This document shows positions 55,500 to 64,000 of a DNA stretch of 64,000 bases, piece by piece. The first letter of the stretch is position 1. Each line of letters begins with the position of its first letter. The DNA is from Alteromonas macleodii ATCC 27126. GTDB taxonomy: Bacteria; Pseudomonadota; Gammaproteobacteria; Enterobacterales; Alteromonadaceae. The position numbers and the translations under genes were made by a program. Below the pieces are notes generated by a model that saw only the letters and a program-made list of their open reading frames with translations, searched no databases and was not told where the DNA came from. The stretch covers positions 1,488,001 through 1,552,000 of the forward strand of contig NC_018632.1 of the NCBI RefSeq assembly GCF_000172635.2. The letters run 5' to 3'.

Positions 55500-56405
55500 A
55501 TGAAACAAAATTCAGCAAGCACACGTATTCTGCGAATCTCACTACTAATTTCAACTATAATATCTGCATCTGTTTGGGCTATTCCGAATCAACCTGAATG
55601 CGCAGACGAAGATTGTTCAGTTGCTAAGCTGAATACACTTCGAGCTTTGGCGTCCAGAGGTCATGAACAAACCAGCTTCTCCCTTGGCCACATCTTTATG
55701 AATCCTGAATCTGGGGTAAAGACAGATTTAGAAAATGCCTATTATTACTTTGATAAGTCTGCCAAACAGGGCTTCCTGCCAGCTTACCGACAAGCAGCGG
55801 GGATGGCTGCACAGGGAATTGGTACACAAAAGAATATGGCTGAAGCCAAGCGATTGATGAAATTTGCTGCAGATGAAGGCGTTAATAGAACGGCAGAGGA
55901 ATATGCTGTTCTCGTCTTTTCTGATAATGAATCTACCGACGAAGAAAAAGCGACTGCGGTTGAATTTTTGGAAGCCGAAGTTGAAGAAGGAATGAGCTAC
56001 CTCGCTAACTATGTATTAGCCGTTCTTTATATCAATGGAGAGTTTGTGGAAAAGGATATAGTGAAAGCGAAGTCTCTATTAGCATTTCCAGCGTCAGGTA
56101 AATACGCCAATTCTGTAGAGCTACTTCAACAATTAAGTGGAGAGAAAGTTATAGCGCAGGATAATGAGAACCCTAAGGCTACTGCTGGTCTCGATAGCAG
56201 CATTGAAACTATTACGGTGACTGGAATTAGTATCAATATGGGCGATGTTCACGGGTTGATGCTAAGTGAACTCAGAAAGCACCATGGGCAAACGGGAAGC
56301 AGGATAAAAGGGAATGGTTGCAAAAGAGGTGACCCTCAGTGTGTTATCCTAGATAGTGGTTCAATACGAACGCCAACATTTTGGCAAGTTGGTACCACTA
56401 GGTAA
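55500..56405 (+). CDS. Exported Sel1-like repeat protein
   Basis: A 301-residue protein with a signal peptide (about 1-27, ending VWA). It is followed by Sel1/TPR-like helices: SFSLGHIFMNPESGVKTDLENAYYYFDKSAKQG and AYRQAAGMAAQGIGTQKNMAEAKRLMKFAADEG, then two weaker units. The C-terminal 80 residues contain ITVTGISIN and a cysteine pair (GCKRGDPQC), not part of the repeats. A function in protein-protein contact in the periplasm is likely; the specific role is unknown. It is a single gene with its own terminator. Confidence 0.75.
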   Translation: MKQNSASTRILRISLLISTIISASVWAIPNQPECADEDCSVAKLNTLRALASRGHEQTSFSLGHIFMNPESGVKTDLENAYYYFDKSAKQGFLPAYRQAAGMAAQGIGTQKNMAEAKRLMKFAADEGVNRTAEEYAVLVFSDNESTDEEKATAVEFLEAEVEEGMSYLANYVLAVLYINGEFVEKDIVKAKSLLAFPASGKYANSVELLQQLSGEKVIAQDNENPKATAGLDSSIETITVTGISINMGDVHGLMLSELRKHHGQTGSRIKGNGCKRGDPQCVILDSGSIRTPTFWQVGTTR

Positions 56406-56436
56406 CTAAATTAAAGAAACTCATTAAAGCGTTAGG

Positions 56437-56470
56437 AAGCCAAACTTAGTATTGAAGTTTGGCTTTTTTT
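56437..56470 (+). terminator. Terminator of the Sel1-like gene
   Basis: AAGCCAAACTT pairs with AAGTTTGGCTT (loop AGTATTG), followed by T7. Confidence 0.93.
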
Positions 56471-56510
56471 ATATTTTTTTAAAATCACCCACAAAAATAA
56501 TGTGGATACC

Positions 56511-56539
56511 CTTGATCACCTTAAATCTAGCCCCATAAC
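56511..56539 (+). promoter_or_regulatory. grpE: Sigma-32-type heat-shock promoter of grpE
   Basis: CTTGATC (56511-56517), 13 bases, then CCCCATAAC (56531-56539) matches the sigma-32 consensus CTTGAAA / CCCCATNTA. It lies about 80 bases before the grpE start. Confidence 0.85.
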
Positions 56540-56617
56540 TAAGCGCAACAGACTTATTCCCAATAATTTTAACGTTATTGGGCAATGCCTAATTAAGAAA
56601 AACGTTTGGAGGTAGGC

Positions 56618-57241
56618 ATGAGCGATAATCGCGACGTGCAGGCAGAACAAGAAAATACAGTTGATCAAACTGTACAAAATGCTGAAGAAGCGCAAGTAGA
56701 AGCGTCACAAGCAGAAGGCGTAGAGCTTGATGAAAATGCTCAACGCATTTACGAGCTAGAAACGGCACTTTCTGAGGCGCAAGCCACAATCAAAGAGCAG
56801 CAAGATGGCGTGCTTCGCGCGCGTGCAGATGCTGACAACGCACGTCGTCGTGCTGAAGGTGAAGTAGAAAAGGCGCGTAAATTTGCCCTTGAACGCTTTG
56901 CTGGAGAGTTGCTTCCGGTTATCGATAACCTAGAGCGTGCTATCGAAATGACCGATGGCGACAATGAAGCGGTTAAGCCGCTTCTAGAAGGTGTGGAAAT
57001 GACCCACAAAACTTTCTTAAGCACTATTGAGAAATTTGGATTAAGCCTTATTGATCCGCAGGGCGAAACCTTCAACCCTGACTTGCATCAGGCAATGTCT
57101 ATGCAAGAAAGTGCAGACCACGAGCCAAATACGGTGATGGCGGTTATGCAGAAAGGTTATCAAATTAACGGCCGCTTGTTACGCCCTGCCATGGTTATGG
57201 TATCGCGTGCGCCAAGTGGTGGTGTGGACACGCAAGCGTAA
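56618..57241 (+). CDS. grpE: Nucleotide exchange factor GrpE
   Basis: Releases ADP from DnaK. The 207-residue product starts at 56618 (MSDNRDVQ), with GGAGG 7 bases upstream. An acidic, disordered N-terminus is followed by the long coiled helix (about 45-95), then [22 protein letters not shown] and the C-terminal beta wing [29 protein letters not shown]. It is upstream of dnaK, with a sigma-32-type promoter in front of both. Confidence 0.96.
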   Translation: MSDNRDVQAEQENTVDQTVQNAEEAQVEASQAEGVELDENAQRIYELETALSEAQATIKEQQDGVLRARADADNARRRAEGEVEKARKFALERFAGELLPVIDNLERAIEMTDGDNEAVKPLLEGVEMTHKTFLSTIEKFGLSLIDPQGETFNPDLHQAMSMQESADHEPNTVMAVMQKGYQINGRLLRPAMVMVSRAPSGGVDTQA

Positions 57242-57295
57242 GTCACGCTTTTTGCGATAAACACACAAAAATGTCAGTTTTTTTACTGACATCTA

Positions 57296-57323
57296 TTGAA
57301 AAGGCTGGGGAATAACCCCACTA
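57296..57323 (+). promoter_or_regulatory. dnaK: Sigma-32-type promoter of dnaK, with hairpins
   Basis: TTGAAA (57296-57301), 14 bases, CCCCACTA (57316-57323). Just upstream ATGTCAGT/ACTGACAT (57271-57292) forms a hairpin with a T6 loop, and TGGGG/CCCCA overlaps the -10. dnaK can therefore be induced independently of grpE. Confidence 0.75.
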
Positions 57324-57360
57324 AAAGTACAGAATTAAGAAACTTTTTCGGAGACACGAA

Positions 57361-59289
57361 ATGGGTAGAATCATTGGTATCGATTTAGGTACAACGAATT
57401 CATGTGTCGCAGTTCTAGACGGCGACAAACCTCGCGTAATTGAAAACGCGGAAGGCGATCGTACAACCCCTTCAATCATCGCTTACACAAACGATGGGGA
57501 AACATTAGTTGGTCAGTCTGCAAAGCGTCAGGCGGTAACTAACCCGACTAACACATTATTCGCAATTAAGCGTCTAATTGGTCGTCGCTTTCAAGATAAA
57601 GAAGTACAGCGTGACATCGACATCATGCCTTTCAAAATTGTAGGTGCTGATAATGGTGATGCGTGGGTAGAAGCGAAAGGCGAGAAAATGGCGCCTCCGC
57701 AGATTTCTGCTGAAGTACTTAAGAAAATGAAAAAGACAGCTGAAGATTATCTTGGTGAAGAAGTTACTGGCGCAGTTATCACTGTTCCTGCTTACTTCAA
57801 CGATTCTCAGCGTCAAGCAACTAAAGACGCGGGTCGCATCGCTGGTCTTGAAGTTAAGCGTATTATCAACGAGCCAACTGCTGCTGCTCTTGCCTACGGC
57901 ATGGACAAAAAGCAAGGCGACAACGTTGTTGCAGTATACGACTTAGGTGGTGGTACGTTCGATATCTCTATCATCGAAATCGATGAAGTAGACGGCGAAC
58001 ACACGTTTGAAGTACTAGCAACTAATGGTGATACTCACCTTGGTGGTGAAGACTTCGATAACCGTGTTATCAACTACCTAGTTGAAGAGTTTAAGAAAGA
58101 CCAAGGTATCGACCTTCGTAAAGATCCGCTTGCTATGCAGCGTCTTAAAGAAGCCGGTGAAAAAGCGAAGATTGAGCTTTCTTCTTCTCAACAGACCGAA
58201 GTTAACCTGCCATACATCACTGCAGATGCAACAGGTCCTAAGCACTTAGCTATTAAGCTTACTCGTGCAAAACTTGAGTCTTTGGTTGAAGACCTAGTTA
58301 AGAATTCACTTGAGCCGCTTAAGAAGGCACTAGCTGATTCAGATCTTTCTGTAGGCGACATCAACGACATCATCCTAGTTGGTGGTCAAACTCGTATGCC
58401 GCTAGTACAGAAGTACGTGACTGAATTCTTTGGCAAAGAGCCACGTAAAGACGTAAACCCTGACGAAGCAGTTGCAGTAGGCGCAGCAATTCAAGGTGGC
58501 GTACTGTCAGGTGACGTTAAAGACGTACTACTTCTAGACGTTACACCTCTGTCTCTAGGTATCGAGACTATGGGTGGCGTGATGACTGTGCTTATCGAGA
58601 AGAACACGACAATTCCAACGAAGAAGTCGCAAACGTTCTCAACTGCTGAAGACAACCAGTCTGCGGTAACAGTACACGTACTACAGGGTGAGCGTAAGCA
58701 ATCAAGTGGCAACAAGTCTCTTGGTCAGTTCAACCTAGAAGGTATTCGTCCAGCAGCACGCGGTGTACCGCAAATCGAAGTAACATTCGATCTTGATGCT
58801 GACGGTATCCTACACGTGTCTGCGAAAGACAAAGACACAGGTAAAGAGCAGAAGATCACTATCAAAGCCTCTTCAGGCCTAAGCGATGAAGAAGTAGAAA
58901 AAATGGTAGCTGACGCGGAAGCGAATAAAGAGTCTGATAAGAAGTTTGAAGAGCTGATTCAAGCGCGTAACCAAGCTGACGGTATGGTTCACGCCACACG
59001 TAAACAGCTTGAAGAAGTTGGCGATGCACTAAGTGCAGAAGACAAAGCGCCAATCGAAGAAGCACTTTCAGCACTTGAAACTGCAGTTAAAGGCGAAGAC
59101 AAAGCGGACATCGAAGCGAAAACGCAAGAGCTTATCCAAGCATCTAGCAAGCTGATGGAAGCGGCGCAAGCTCAGCAAGCTGCAGCCGGTGGCGCAGAAG
59201 GTGCAGAGCAGCAAGCTTCTTCTGGTAAAGCAGACGATGACGTTGTTGACGCTGAATTCGAAGAAGTGAAAGACGACGACAAGAAGTAA
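57361..59289 (+). CDS. dnaK: Chaperone DnaK (Hsp70)
   Basis: An ATP-driven chaperone working with DnaJ and GrpE. It has 642 residues. The ATPase domain starts [16 protein letters not shown], with phosphate-2 [14 protein letters not shown] and adenosine [10 protein letters not shown]. The linker is [19 protein letters not shown], the substrate domain follows, and the tail is acidic ([21 protein letters not shown]). AAACTTTTTCGGAGA precedes the ATG. Codon use is strongly adapted, as expected for a highly expressed gene. Confidence 0.99.
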   Translation: MGRIIGIDLGTTNSCVAVLDGDKPRVIENAEGDRTTPSIIAYTNDGETLVGQSAKRQAVTNPTNTLFAIKRLIGRRFQDKEVQRDIDIMPFKIVGADNGDAWVEAKGEKMAPPQISAEVLKKMKKTAEDYLGEEVTGAVITVPAYFNDSQRQATKDAGRIAGLEVKRIINEPTAAALAYGMDKKQGDNVVAVYDLGGGTFDISIIEIDEVDGEHTFEVLATNGDTHLGGEDFDNRVINYLVEEFKKDQGIDLRKDPLAMQRLKEAGEKAKIELSSSQQTEVNLPYITADATGPKHLAIKLTRAKLESLVEDLVKNSLEPLKKALADSDLSVGDINDIILVGGQTRMPLVQKYVTEFFGKEPRKDVNPDEAVAVGAAIQGGVLSGDVKDVLLLDVTPLSLGIETMGGVMTVLIEKNTTIPTKKSQTFSTAEDNQSAVTVHVLQGERKQSSGNKSLGQFNLEGIRPAARGVPQIEVTFDLDADGILHVSAKDKDTGKEQKITIKASSGLSDEEVEKMVADAEANKESDKKFEELIQARNQADGMVHATRKQLEEVGDALSAEDKAPIEEALSALETAVKGEDKADIEAKTQELIQASSKLMEAAQAQQAAAGGAEGAEQQASSGKADDDVVDAEFEEVKDDDKK

Positions 59290-59301
59290 ACTGTTGTGTC
59301 A

Positions 59302-59375
59302 GGCCCGTTACATAGCATGTTAGCGGGCCGTGTAAGCAGTTCAGGCGCAGCAGGAATTTCTTGTTGCGCCTTTGT
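59302..59375 (+). promoter_or_regulatory. Two hairpins in the dnaK-dnaJ gap
   Basis: GGCCCGTTA pairs with TAGCGGGCC (59302-59329), then AGGCGCAGCA with TGTTGCGCCT (59343-59372) followed by TTTGTTG. This may reduce read-through, keeping DnaJ lower than DnaK; function not proven. Confidence 0.6.
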
Positions 59376-59489
59376 TGTGTAAATGACTTGGCTTTATTGA
59401 ATGTGTGTTCAGGTTATTTTCACAACAGTCAGATGTAGATTCGATGAGCATAAAATGCTTATCGACAAAAAGTAGGATATGTAAACGAT

Positions 59490-60620
59490 ATGTCGAAACG
59501 AGACTACTACGAAGTACTCGGGGTAGATAAAAGCGCAGGCGAACGCGAAATTAAAAAGGCGTATAAGAAGCTGGCGATGAAATATCACCCTGACCGTACG
59601 CAAGGCGATAAAGGCCTGGAAGATAAATTTAAAGAAATCCAGGAAGCCTACGAAATTCTGTCAGATTCGCAGAAACGTGCAGCATACGACCAATATGGCC
59701 ACGCGGGAGTAGATCCTAACCGTGGTGGCGGTGGCTTCGGTGGTGGTGCCGATTTCGGCGATATTTTTGGTGATGTATTTGGTGATATCTTCGGCGGTGG
59801 CCGAGGAGGTCGTCAATCTCGCGCACGTCAAGGTTCAGACCTCCGCTACAACTTAGAGCTAACGCTTGAAGAAGCGGTTCGTGGCAAGAGCGTAGATATT
59901 CGCGTACCAACTTTGGTCGAGTGTGAAGTCTGTGATGGTTCTGGTGCGAAGAAAGGCTCTTCACCTAAGACCTGTCCAACCTGTCACGGCAATGGCCAAG
60001 TTCAAATGCGCCAAGGTTTCTTTGCTGTTCAGCAGACTTGCCCTACGTGTTCGGGCAAAGGCAAGATCATTGAAGATCCTTGTAACAGCTGTCATGGCCA
60101 CGGTCGTAAAGAAAAGACTAAGACCCTTAACGTTAAAATTCCAGCTGGCGTAGATACCGGTGATCGTATTCGTCTATCAGGCGAAGGTGAAGCTGGAGAG
60201 AACGGTGCACCTCCAGGTGATTTATACGTTCAGGTCCACGTACGTGAGCACGATATCTTTAAGCGCGATGGCAACAATTTGTACTGTGAAGTACCGTTGA
60301 GCTTCACTACGGCAGCCCTTGGCGGCGAGCTAGAAGTGCCAACGCTAGATGGGAAAGTAAAACTGAAAATCAGCCCTGAAACGCAGACTGGCCGAATGTT
60401 CCGTCTACGTGGTAAAGGTGTTAAATCAGTGCGAAGCGGTGCCATGGGCGACTTAATGTGTAAGGTTGTGGTCGAAACACCAGTAAACTTATCATCTCGC
60501 CAAAAAGAACTACTTCAAGAGCTTGAAGAGTCGATGGGTAAAGCGTCAAGTAAGCATAGCCCGAAAGCGCAAGGCTTCTTTGACGGCGTTAAAAAGTTCT
60601 TTGACGACTTAACGAACTAA
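59490..60620 (+). CDS. dnaJ: Chaperone DnaJ (Hsp40)
   Basis: The DnaK co-chaperone, 376 residues. It has a J domain with HPD (33-35), a Gly/Phe-rich region (about 72-105), a zinc domain with four CxxCxGxG units ([32 protein letters not shown]) and C-terminal substrate domains. It lies 200 bases after dnaK and ends in its own terminator. Confidence 0.99.
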   Translation: MSKRDYYEVLGVDKSAGEREIKKAYKKLAMKYHPDRTQGDKGLEDKFKEIQEAYEILSDSQKRAAYDQYGHAGVDPNRGGGGFGGGADFGDIFGDVFGDIFGGGRGGRQSRARQGSDLRYNLELTLEEAVRGKSVDIRVPTLVECEVCDGSGAKKGSSPKTCPTCHGNGQVQMRQGFFAVQQTCPTCSGKGKIIEDPCNSCHGHGRKEKTKTLNVKIPAGVDTGDRIRLSGEGEAGENGAPPGDLYVQVHVREHDIFKRDGNNLYCEVPLSFTTAALGGELEVPTLDGKVKLKISPETQTGRMFRLRGKGVKSVRSGAMGDLMCKVVVETPVNLSSRQKELLQELEESMGKASSKHSPKAQGFFDGVKKFFDDLTN

Positions 60621-60646
60621 TTGCTTAGTAGTACATACTTCATTTG

Positions 60647-60675
60647 AAAGCCCTCAGTTGAGGGCTTTTTTATTT
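60647..60675 (+). terminator. Terminator of dnaJ
   Basis: AAAGCCCTC pairs with GAGGGCTTT around AGTT, followed by T. In the remaining 60676-60931 gap I see no gene. Confidence 0.92.
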
Positions 60676-60931
60676 TTGAAAGGCACTTAAACGCGCTCTT
60701 ATGAGTGGCCAATTATCCATGCAGATTGGTATTTGTAATAGAAAGTGCTCACTTTAAGAAGGAAAGGGGGAGTTAGTCTTTTCTTTACTTACTTTTACCG
60801 CTAAAAATCTTGCGCATCATCCGACTATTCGTCACGATAACCCAAGTATCGGGACTTTTAGCTTGCAGATCACAAGGCTTAAAAGCCCGTTTGAGACCAA
60901 TGAATAATATTTACCTAACAAGGGAACAGGC

Positions 60932-61417
60932 ATGAAATTTTCAAGTAAATTGCTACTGAGCGCTGCCACGGCAGGCGCAATCTTATCAGGCTCGGTATTA
61001 GCTGCTGACGTGACAGAAGCAACGTCAGAAAAACACGCGGGAGCTGCAACACAATATCGCCAGGCCGTTTTTCAGTTAGTACGCAGTAACATGGGACCGT
61101 TAGGTGGCATGGCAAAAGGTGCTCTACCTTTTGACGAAAGCGTTATGGAAACAAATGCCGTACGTCTAGAACAACTTGCTGACATGATGGGCGATTATTT
61201 ATCAGTTGATACCCGTAAGTTTGACGTTGAAACTGGCGCAAAAGATGAAATTTGGGAAAATTTCTCAGATGTAGAAAAGAAAGTGATGGCACTTAAAACG
61301 GCAGCGCAAGGGCTTCAAGCAGCTGTTAAAGCGGGTGATGAAAGCGCGTACAGAGGTGCAATCGGTAAAATTGGTGCAAGTTGTAAATCATGCCATGACG
61401 ACTATAAGAAGGACTAG
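60932..61417 (+). CDS. Cytochrome c', periplasmic
   Basis: A 161-residue cytochrome c prime-family protein. The signal peptide is residues 1-24 (ending VLA, then ADV). The mature part is a four-helix bundle, with QYRQAVFQLVRSNMGPLGGMAKG early and the haem motif CKSCHDDYKKD at the C-terminal end, the usual position in this family. These proteins bind NO or CO and may protect against nitric oxide. AAGGGAACAG precedes the ATG. It is a single gene. Confidence 0.93.
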   Translation: MKFSSKLLLSAATAGAILSGSVLAADVTEATSEKHAGAATQYRQAVFQLVRSNMGPLGGMAKGALPFDESVMETNAVRLEQLADMMGDYLSVDTRKFDVETGAKDEIWENFSDVEKKVMALKTAAQGLQAAVKAGDESAYRGAIGKIGASCKSCHDDYKKD

Positions 61418-61457
61418 CCCAAGCTTGTTTTTCAACACGTGAAAGCGCTCTAATATC

Positions 61458-61494
61458 GGGTCAGTAAGAATGTACTATTGCATTTTACTGACCC
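61458..61494. repeat. Perfect 10-bp inverted repeat GGGTCAGTAA
   Basis: GGGTCAGTAA (61458-61467) pairs perfectly with TTACTGACCC (61485-61494), with no T tract. It is unrelated in sequence to the GTGTCTGTCC family. The remainder of the 61418-61786 gap shows no gene. Confidence 0.6.
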
Positions 61495-61786
61495 AAAACC
61501 TCGATTAGTACTTCGATGTGTTAATTAGTATTTTATAATTAAATCATACAGATAAATTGAGAGTGGCGCTGAAGCGCAGACTCGCAACCTTCCTCAAACA
61601 GTAGTGTACTTTTTCGTCCAGGGCTTTGTAGGTAATAAGCATCAGGCATCGCCACACACTTAGCCACCTCAGAAATTGACTTCATTATAGCCTTGTAGAA
61701 CGTGTCTACGAGAGTACATCGTTAAGACCCATACGCTGTGGTATATTCGTAAGTGCTTAACAACAGATTTTTAATATGGAGATAAG

Positions 61787-62401
61787 ATGCGACCCTCGCT
61801 AACGTATGTAGGTACACTGGACGATGTTGTAGAGCGTTTTCCTTGGCAATTCGACGCTGATATAAACTACTTTAATCAATTGCTAGTGAGGAAGGCTATA
61901 TTAGGAGAGAAGATACTTATCAATGATGGGTATTTACTTAATAATAGTGCGGCAAGGCAAGCTATTCTAAACCCCAGTTGTTCTCCGCTCACGTCACTAA
62001 TTGAGCAAGGTTTTGTAAGGATCTTATCGCGGAACGCCGATTTAGTCTCCTTACCAGAGAAAATGGCGGATCAAGGTGTTGCCAGTTTCAACGTTTTGAA
62101 AAATTCTGCCGAATGGCCAAGTTTGAAGCGAGAATTACGTAAGTGGCAGCCACTGTTAGAAGAAACGGATAATTTTATACCTTGGCCAGAAAAACACATC
62201 AGTCATGGCTTTGATCAAATGATCATGCGGTTGGCTGAACGCACACCAGAAGACTTATCAATTGGCAGTGTCAGTCATGACCAGTGGCGACGAGTGTTTG
62301 ATTTGTATGAACAATCAAATCGATACGACAAAGAGGCTACCCGAACCCGTTGGGAGTCTGCGGTCACTGAGTGCTTAGCTGATAACCATCAAGGGCTCTA
62401 G
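61787..62401 (+). CDS. Unrecognised protein, possible N-terminal half of a split gene
   Basis: I do not recognise the family. It has 204 residues, no signal peptide and no membrane segment. It is rich in aromatic and acidic residues: SLTYVGTLDDVVERFPWQF, then ILINDGYLLNNSAARQAI and LIEQGFVRILSRNADL. It starts with TATGGAGATAAG ahead of ATG. The next frame opens 3 bases after the stop. Adding one G to the GGG at 62393-62395 would join both frames (NHQGALAMMHLACEAYHYNFG) into a single protein of about 420 residues, so a frameshift or sequencing error is likely. Confidence 0.6.
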   Translation: MRPSLTYVGTLDDVVERFPWQFDADINYFNQLLVRKAILGEKILINDGYLLNNSAARQAILNPSCSPLTSLIEQGFVRILSRNADLVSLPEKMADQGVASFNVLKNSAEWPSLKRELRKWQPLLEETDNFIPWPEKHISHGFDQMIMRLAERTPEDLSIGSVSHDQWRRVFDLYEQSNRYDKEATRTRWESAVTECLADNHQGL

Positions 62402-62403
62402 CT

Positions 62404-63048
62404 ATGATGCACCTGGCCTGTGAGGCGTATCACTACAATTTCGGTGTTTGCTTGGGCAGCCAGACGTCTTTGTCGAAACAGCAAATTTTGGTCGAAACAC
62501 GATTTAGCTCAGCGTTTGCTGATTTATCCAAAGTAGATCAAGAGTTACAAATGCAGCACGTTTCAATACCCGGATTGCGTGTACCGCAAAATATATCAAT
62601 GAATAGCGGGCCAAAATGGGCGGAACTAGTATCTCCGTTTAGCGATGTCGGCAAACAGTTGAGAGCATACCGTCAAGCTCAAGATGACTATTTTTCTGGG
62701 CAAGGTACAGAAGAGTGTTTAACTGCTGAGGCTCGTGCCTATTCGAAGCAGTTGTCATCGTTGTTTGGTGAAAAGCAATCGGAATCTGCAGTTGCGAGGG
62801 TCGCTATTGGCGTAGGCTTTTTCGCTGCGGGTCTTATGGCGGCGGGTCCAGAAGTAGCGGCAGTCCTTTGGCTGACAGAAAATTACTTGTATCCGACAAT
62901 AACGCGTAAATTCAAGTTGCGTGACCGTGAATTTTTTAGCAAGAATACAGCCCTTCCCACGCAAACTGTTTCTAGCGCGCTAAGCTCAGTAGTGTTAGAT
63001 CCTGTTCAGATAAAAGAGCTCTCAAGTACTATCCCGGATTTCAAATAG
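62404..63048 (+). CDS. Unrecognised protein, possible C-terminal half, with a hydrophobic helix
   Basis: A 214-residue frame with no recognised family. It has no ribosome site of its own, and it opens MMHLACEAYHYNFG, which reads like an internal segment. Near residues 137-165 is a hydrophobic, glycine- and alanine-rich stretch (VAIGVGFFAAGLMAAGPEVAAVLWL), probably a membrane helix or insertion segment. It probably continues the preceding frame. No function is offered. Confidence 0.55.
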   Translation: MMHLACEAYHYNFGVCLGSQTSLSKQQILVETRFSSAFADLSKVDQELQMQHVSIPGLRVPQNISMNSGPKWAELVSPFSDVGKQLRAYRQAQDDYFSGQGTEECLTAEARAYSKQLSSLFGEKQSESAVARVAIGVGFFAAGLMAAGPEVAAVLWLTENYLYPTITRKFKLRDREFFSKNTALPTQTVSSALSSVVLDPVQIKELSSTIPDFK

Positions 63049-63354
63049 TTAATTCGTAATAATAAGAACTTTCCACGGGTTCGAAACGTTTCAATGGGTT
63101 TTTGCTGGAAATTTGTACAATTCTTGGCTATGTTAAACACTCAGGCTTGGCGATAATTTTCTTCGACTGAAGGTACGCGTTTAGGTACCCAATCTTCGCA
63201 GGTCCTGCTTTTAAAAAATATAAAACAGCTCGTAGACAACTGAAACAGCAAAACTTGTAAAGCGCTTAAAACCACGACACAACTTTTCATCCTTTTATTG
63301 TCGTGCTGCTATCGTTTGTGCTGAATTCGAAGAGATATCAAAAGGTTTGCTTAG
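63049..63354. other. Gap of 306 bases without a supported gene
   Basis: AT-rich spacer between the unrecognised pair and the PAS protein gene. I see no dispersed word, no strong hairpin and no T-tract terminator. Confidence 0.5.
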
Positions 63355-64000
63355 ATGGATTTACGCAGTGAACGCATGTTGTCAACCATGCGCACAACAC
63401 AGCAAAACATTTCTGTGTTGCTCAATGAAAGTCGAACGAAAACAGAGGCTCTGTGTATATTACTTGCCTCGGTAAACCCTAGCAATGGAAGAGCAACGGT
63501 ATTATCTTGCGACGTAAACCACCTATCATTAGAAGCCGAGAGTGTTGTTTTTCCTTCACATGTATTGCTCATGCTCCCGCTTACACCTTTGAGCGCTCCA
63601 ATACCTTGCAAAGATTTTATCTTTCCCCCTTCACTCGAACATTATGCTGATAGCTATGTAGTAGTTGCTACCGTGCGAGATATGCAAAATGAAGTAATGG
63701 GTGTTGTTCTCACTTTTGTACGCCACAGTGTATTGAGCCCTCTACAACATACATTGATAGATATTACGCGCCAAAAAGTAGAGCTTAGTTACCAATATGA
63801 GCTGGCGCGTCATCCCTATTCAGACAAGTTATCCGAACAGCTTGCCTTGTTAGAAGAGGTGAGTTCAATTTCTAAAGTGGGCGCGTGGGAGATTGACAGA
63901 TTCACAGGCGTACTCTCTCTGACTGAGGTGATGAAAGCCTTATTAGGCTTACCTCGTGTAAAAAGCGTCGGCATTAATGAAGTGCTCGATATGCTTACCT
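63355..64000 (+). CDS. PAS-domain sensor protein, N-terminal part (runs off the window)
   Basis: The ATG at 63355 (MDLRSERMLSTM) opens a frame that stays open for 215 codons to the window end. Residues 1 to about 140 resemble a GAF-like domain (ILLASVNPSNGRATVL ... VVVATVRDMQNEVMGVVLTFVRH). A short helix (LSEQLALLEEVSSISKV) then leads into a PAS domain (GAWEIDRFTGVLSLTEVMKALLGLP). The effector domain (histidine kinase or GGDEF/EAL) lies beyond the window. No strong ribosome site is evident. Confidence 0.75.
   Translation, partial: MDLRSERMLSTMRTTQQNISVLLNESRTKTEALCILLASVNPSNGRATVLSCDVNHLSLEAESVVFPSHVLLMLPLTPLSAPIPCKDFIFPPSLEHYADSYVVVATVRDMQNEVMGVVLTFVRHSVLSPLQHTLIDITRQKVELSYQYELARHPYSDKLSEQLALLEEVSSISKVGAWEIDRFTGVLSLTEVMKALLGLPRVKSVGINEVLDMLT

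Noticed and set aside
57574..57915. A 113-codon minus-strand frame inside dnaK.
   Set aside because: Shadow of a highly biased coding sequence; no promoter, ribosome site or domain.

Overview
The window looks like chromosome of a marine gammaproteobacterium of the Alteromonas type. This is inferred from gene order and protein character (unfused trpG and trpD, fused trpCF, divergent trpL/rnm, tesA/ybbAP, folX-yfcH, recN-bamE, grpE-dnaK-dnaJ); no database search was run. There is no prophage, integron, CRISPR array or complete insertion sequence. Nearly every gene is a core or niche gene.

Layout. 1-1.7 kb: 3' end of gltX, then a strong promoter driving tRNA-Ala(GGC) and two tRNA-Glu(TTC) genes, with a broken tRNA-Glu copy between. 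2-6 kb: M14-like peptidase, two coupled small genes, dusC and a RAYT/Y1-type transposase. 6-10 kb: tesA divergent from ybbA-ybbP. 10.4-15.4 kb: folX-yfcH, an AI-2E family permease and a PhoPQ-like two-component operon with a PepSY protein. 16-24.1 kb: a pyridoxamine-oxidase-fold protein, then the trp operon trpL-E-G-D-CF-B-A-yciI on the minus strand with a readable attenuator. 24.2-28.5 kb: rnm (frameshifted), yciO, scpA, scpB, rluB. 28.7-34.6 kb: aldo/keto reductase, maa, a frameshifted lipoprotein, arsC, DUF445, tpm, bamE. 34.7-41 kb: SOS-controlled recN, dps, nadK, cti. 41-49.7 kb: iron alcohol dehydrogenase, then a 3-hydroxybutyrate/PHB utilisation cluster (permease, MetX-like hydrolase, PHB depolymerase, 3-hydroxybutyrate dehydrogenase) divergent from a TonB-dependent receptor. 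49.9-55.3 kb: a CrbS/CrbR-like regulatory pair with a retropepsin-like protease gene between. 55.5-64 kb: Sel1-like protein, grpE-dnaK-dnaJ with sigma-32-type promoters, cytochrome c', an unrecognised gene pair and the start of a PAS sensor protein.

The most unusual signal is a dispersed 10-base word, GTGTCTGTCC (minus-strand reading GGACAGACAC). By eye I count 28 exact copies plus 13 that differ only at the two bases after GTG (AC or TG instead of TC). About 0.12 copies of one 10-mer are expected by chance on both strands of 64 kb. Copies cluster in intergenic gaps as hairpin pairs, always ordered GGACAG...CTGTCC, and also lie inside genes, where 11 of 12 have the GGACAG reading on the coding strand. 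Twenty-six of the 28 exact copies are in the first 31.5 kb, which also holds the RAYT-like transposase gene. I read it as a REP-like or uptake-sequence-like family. Separately, three genes carry apparent one-base frameshifts in short same-base runs, which may be sequencing errors.
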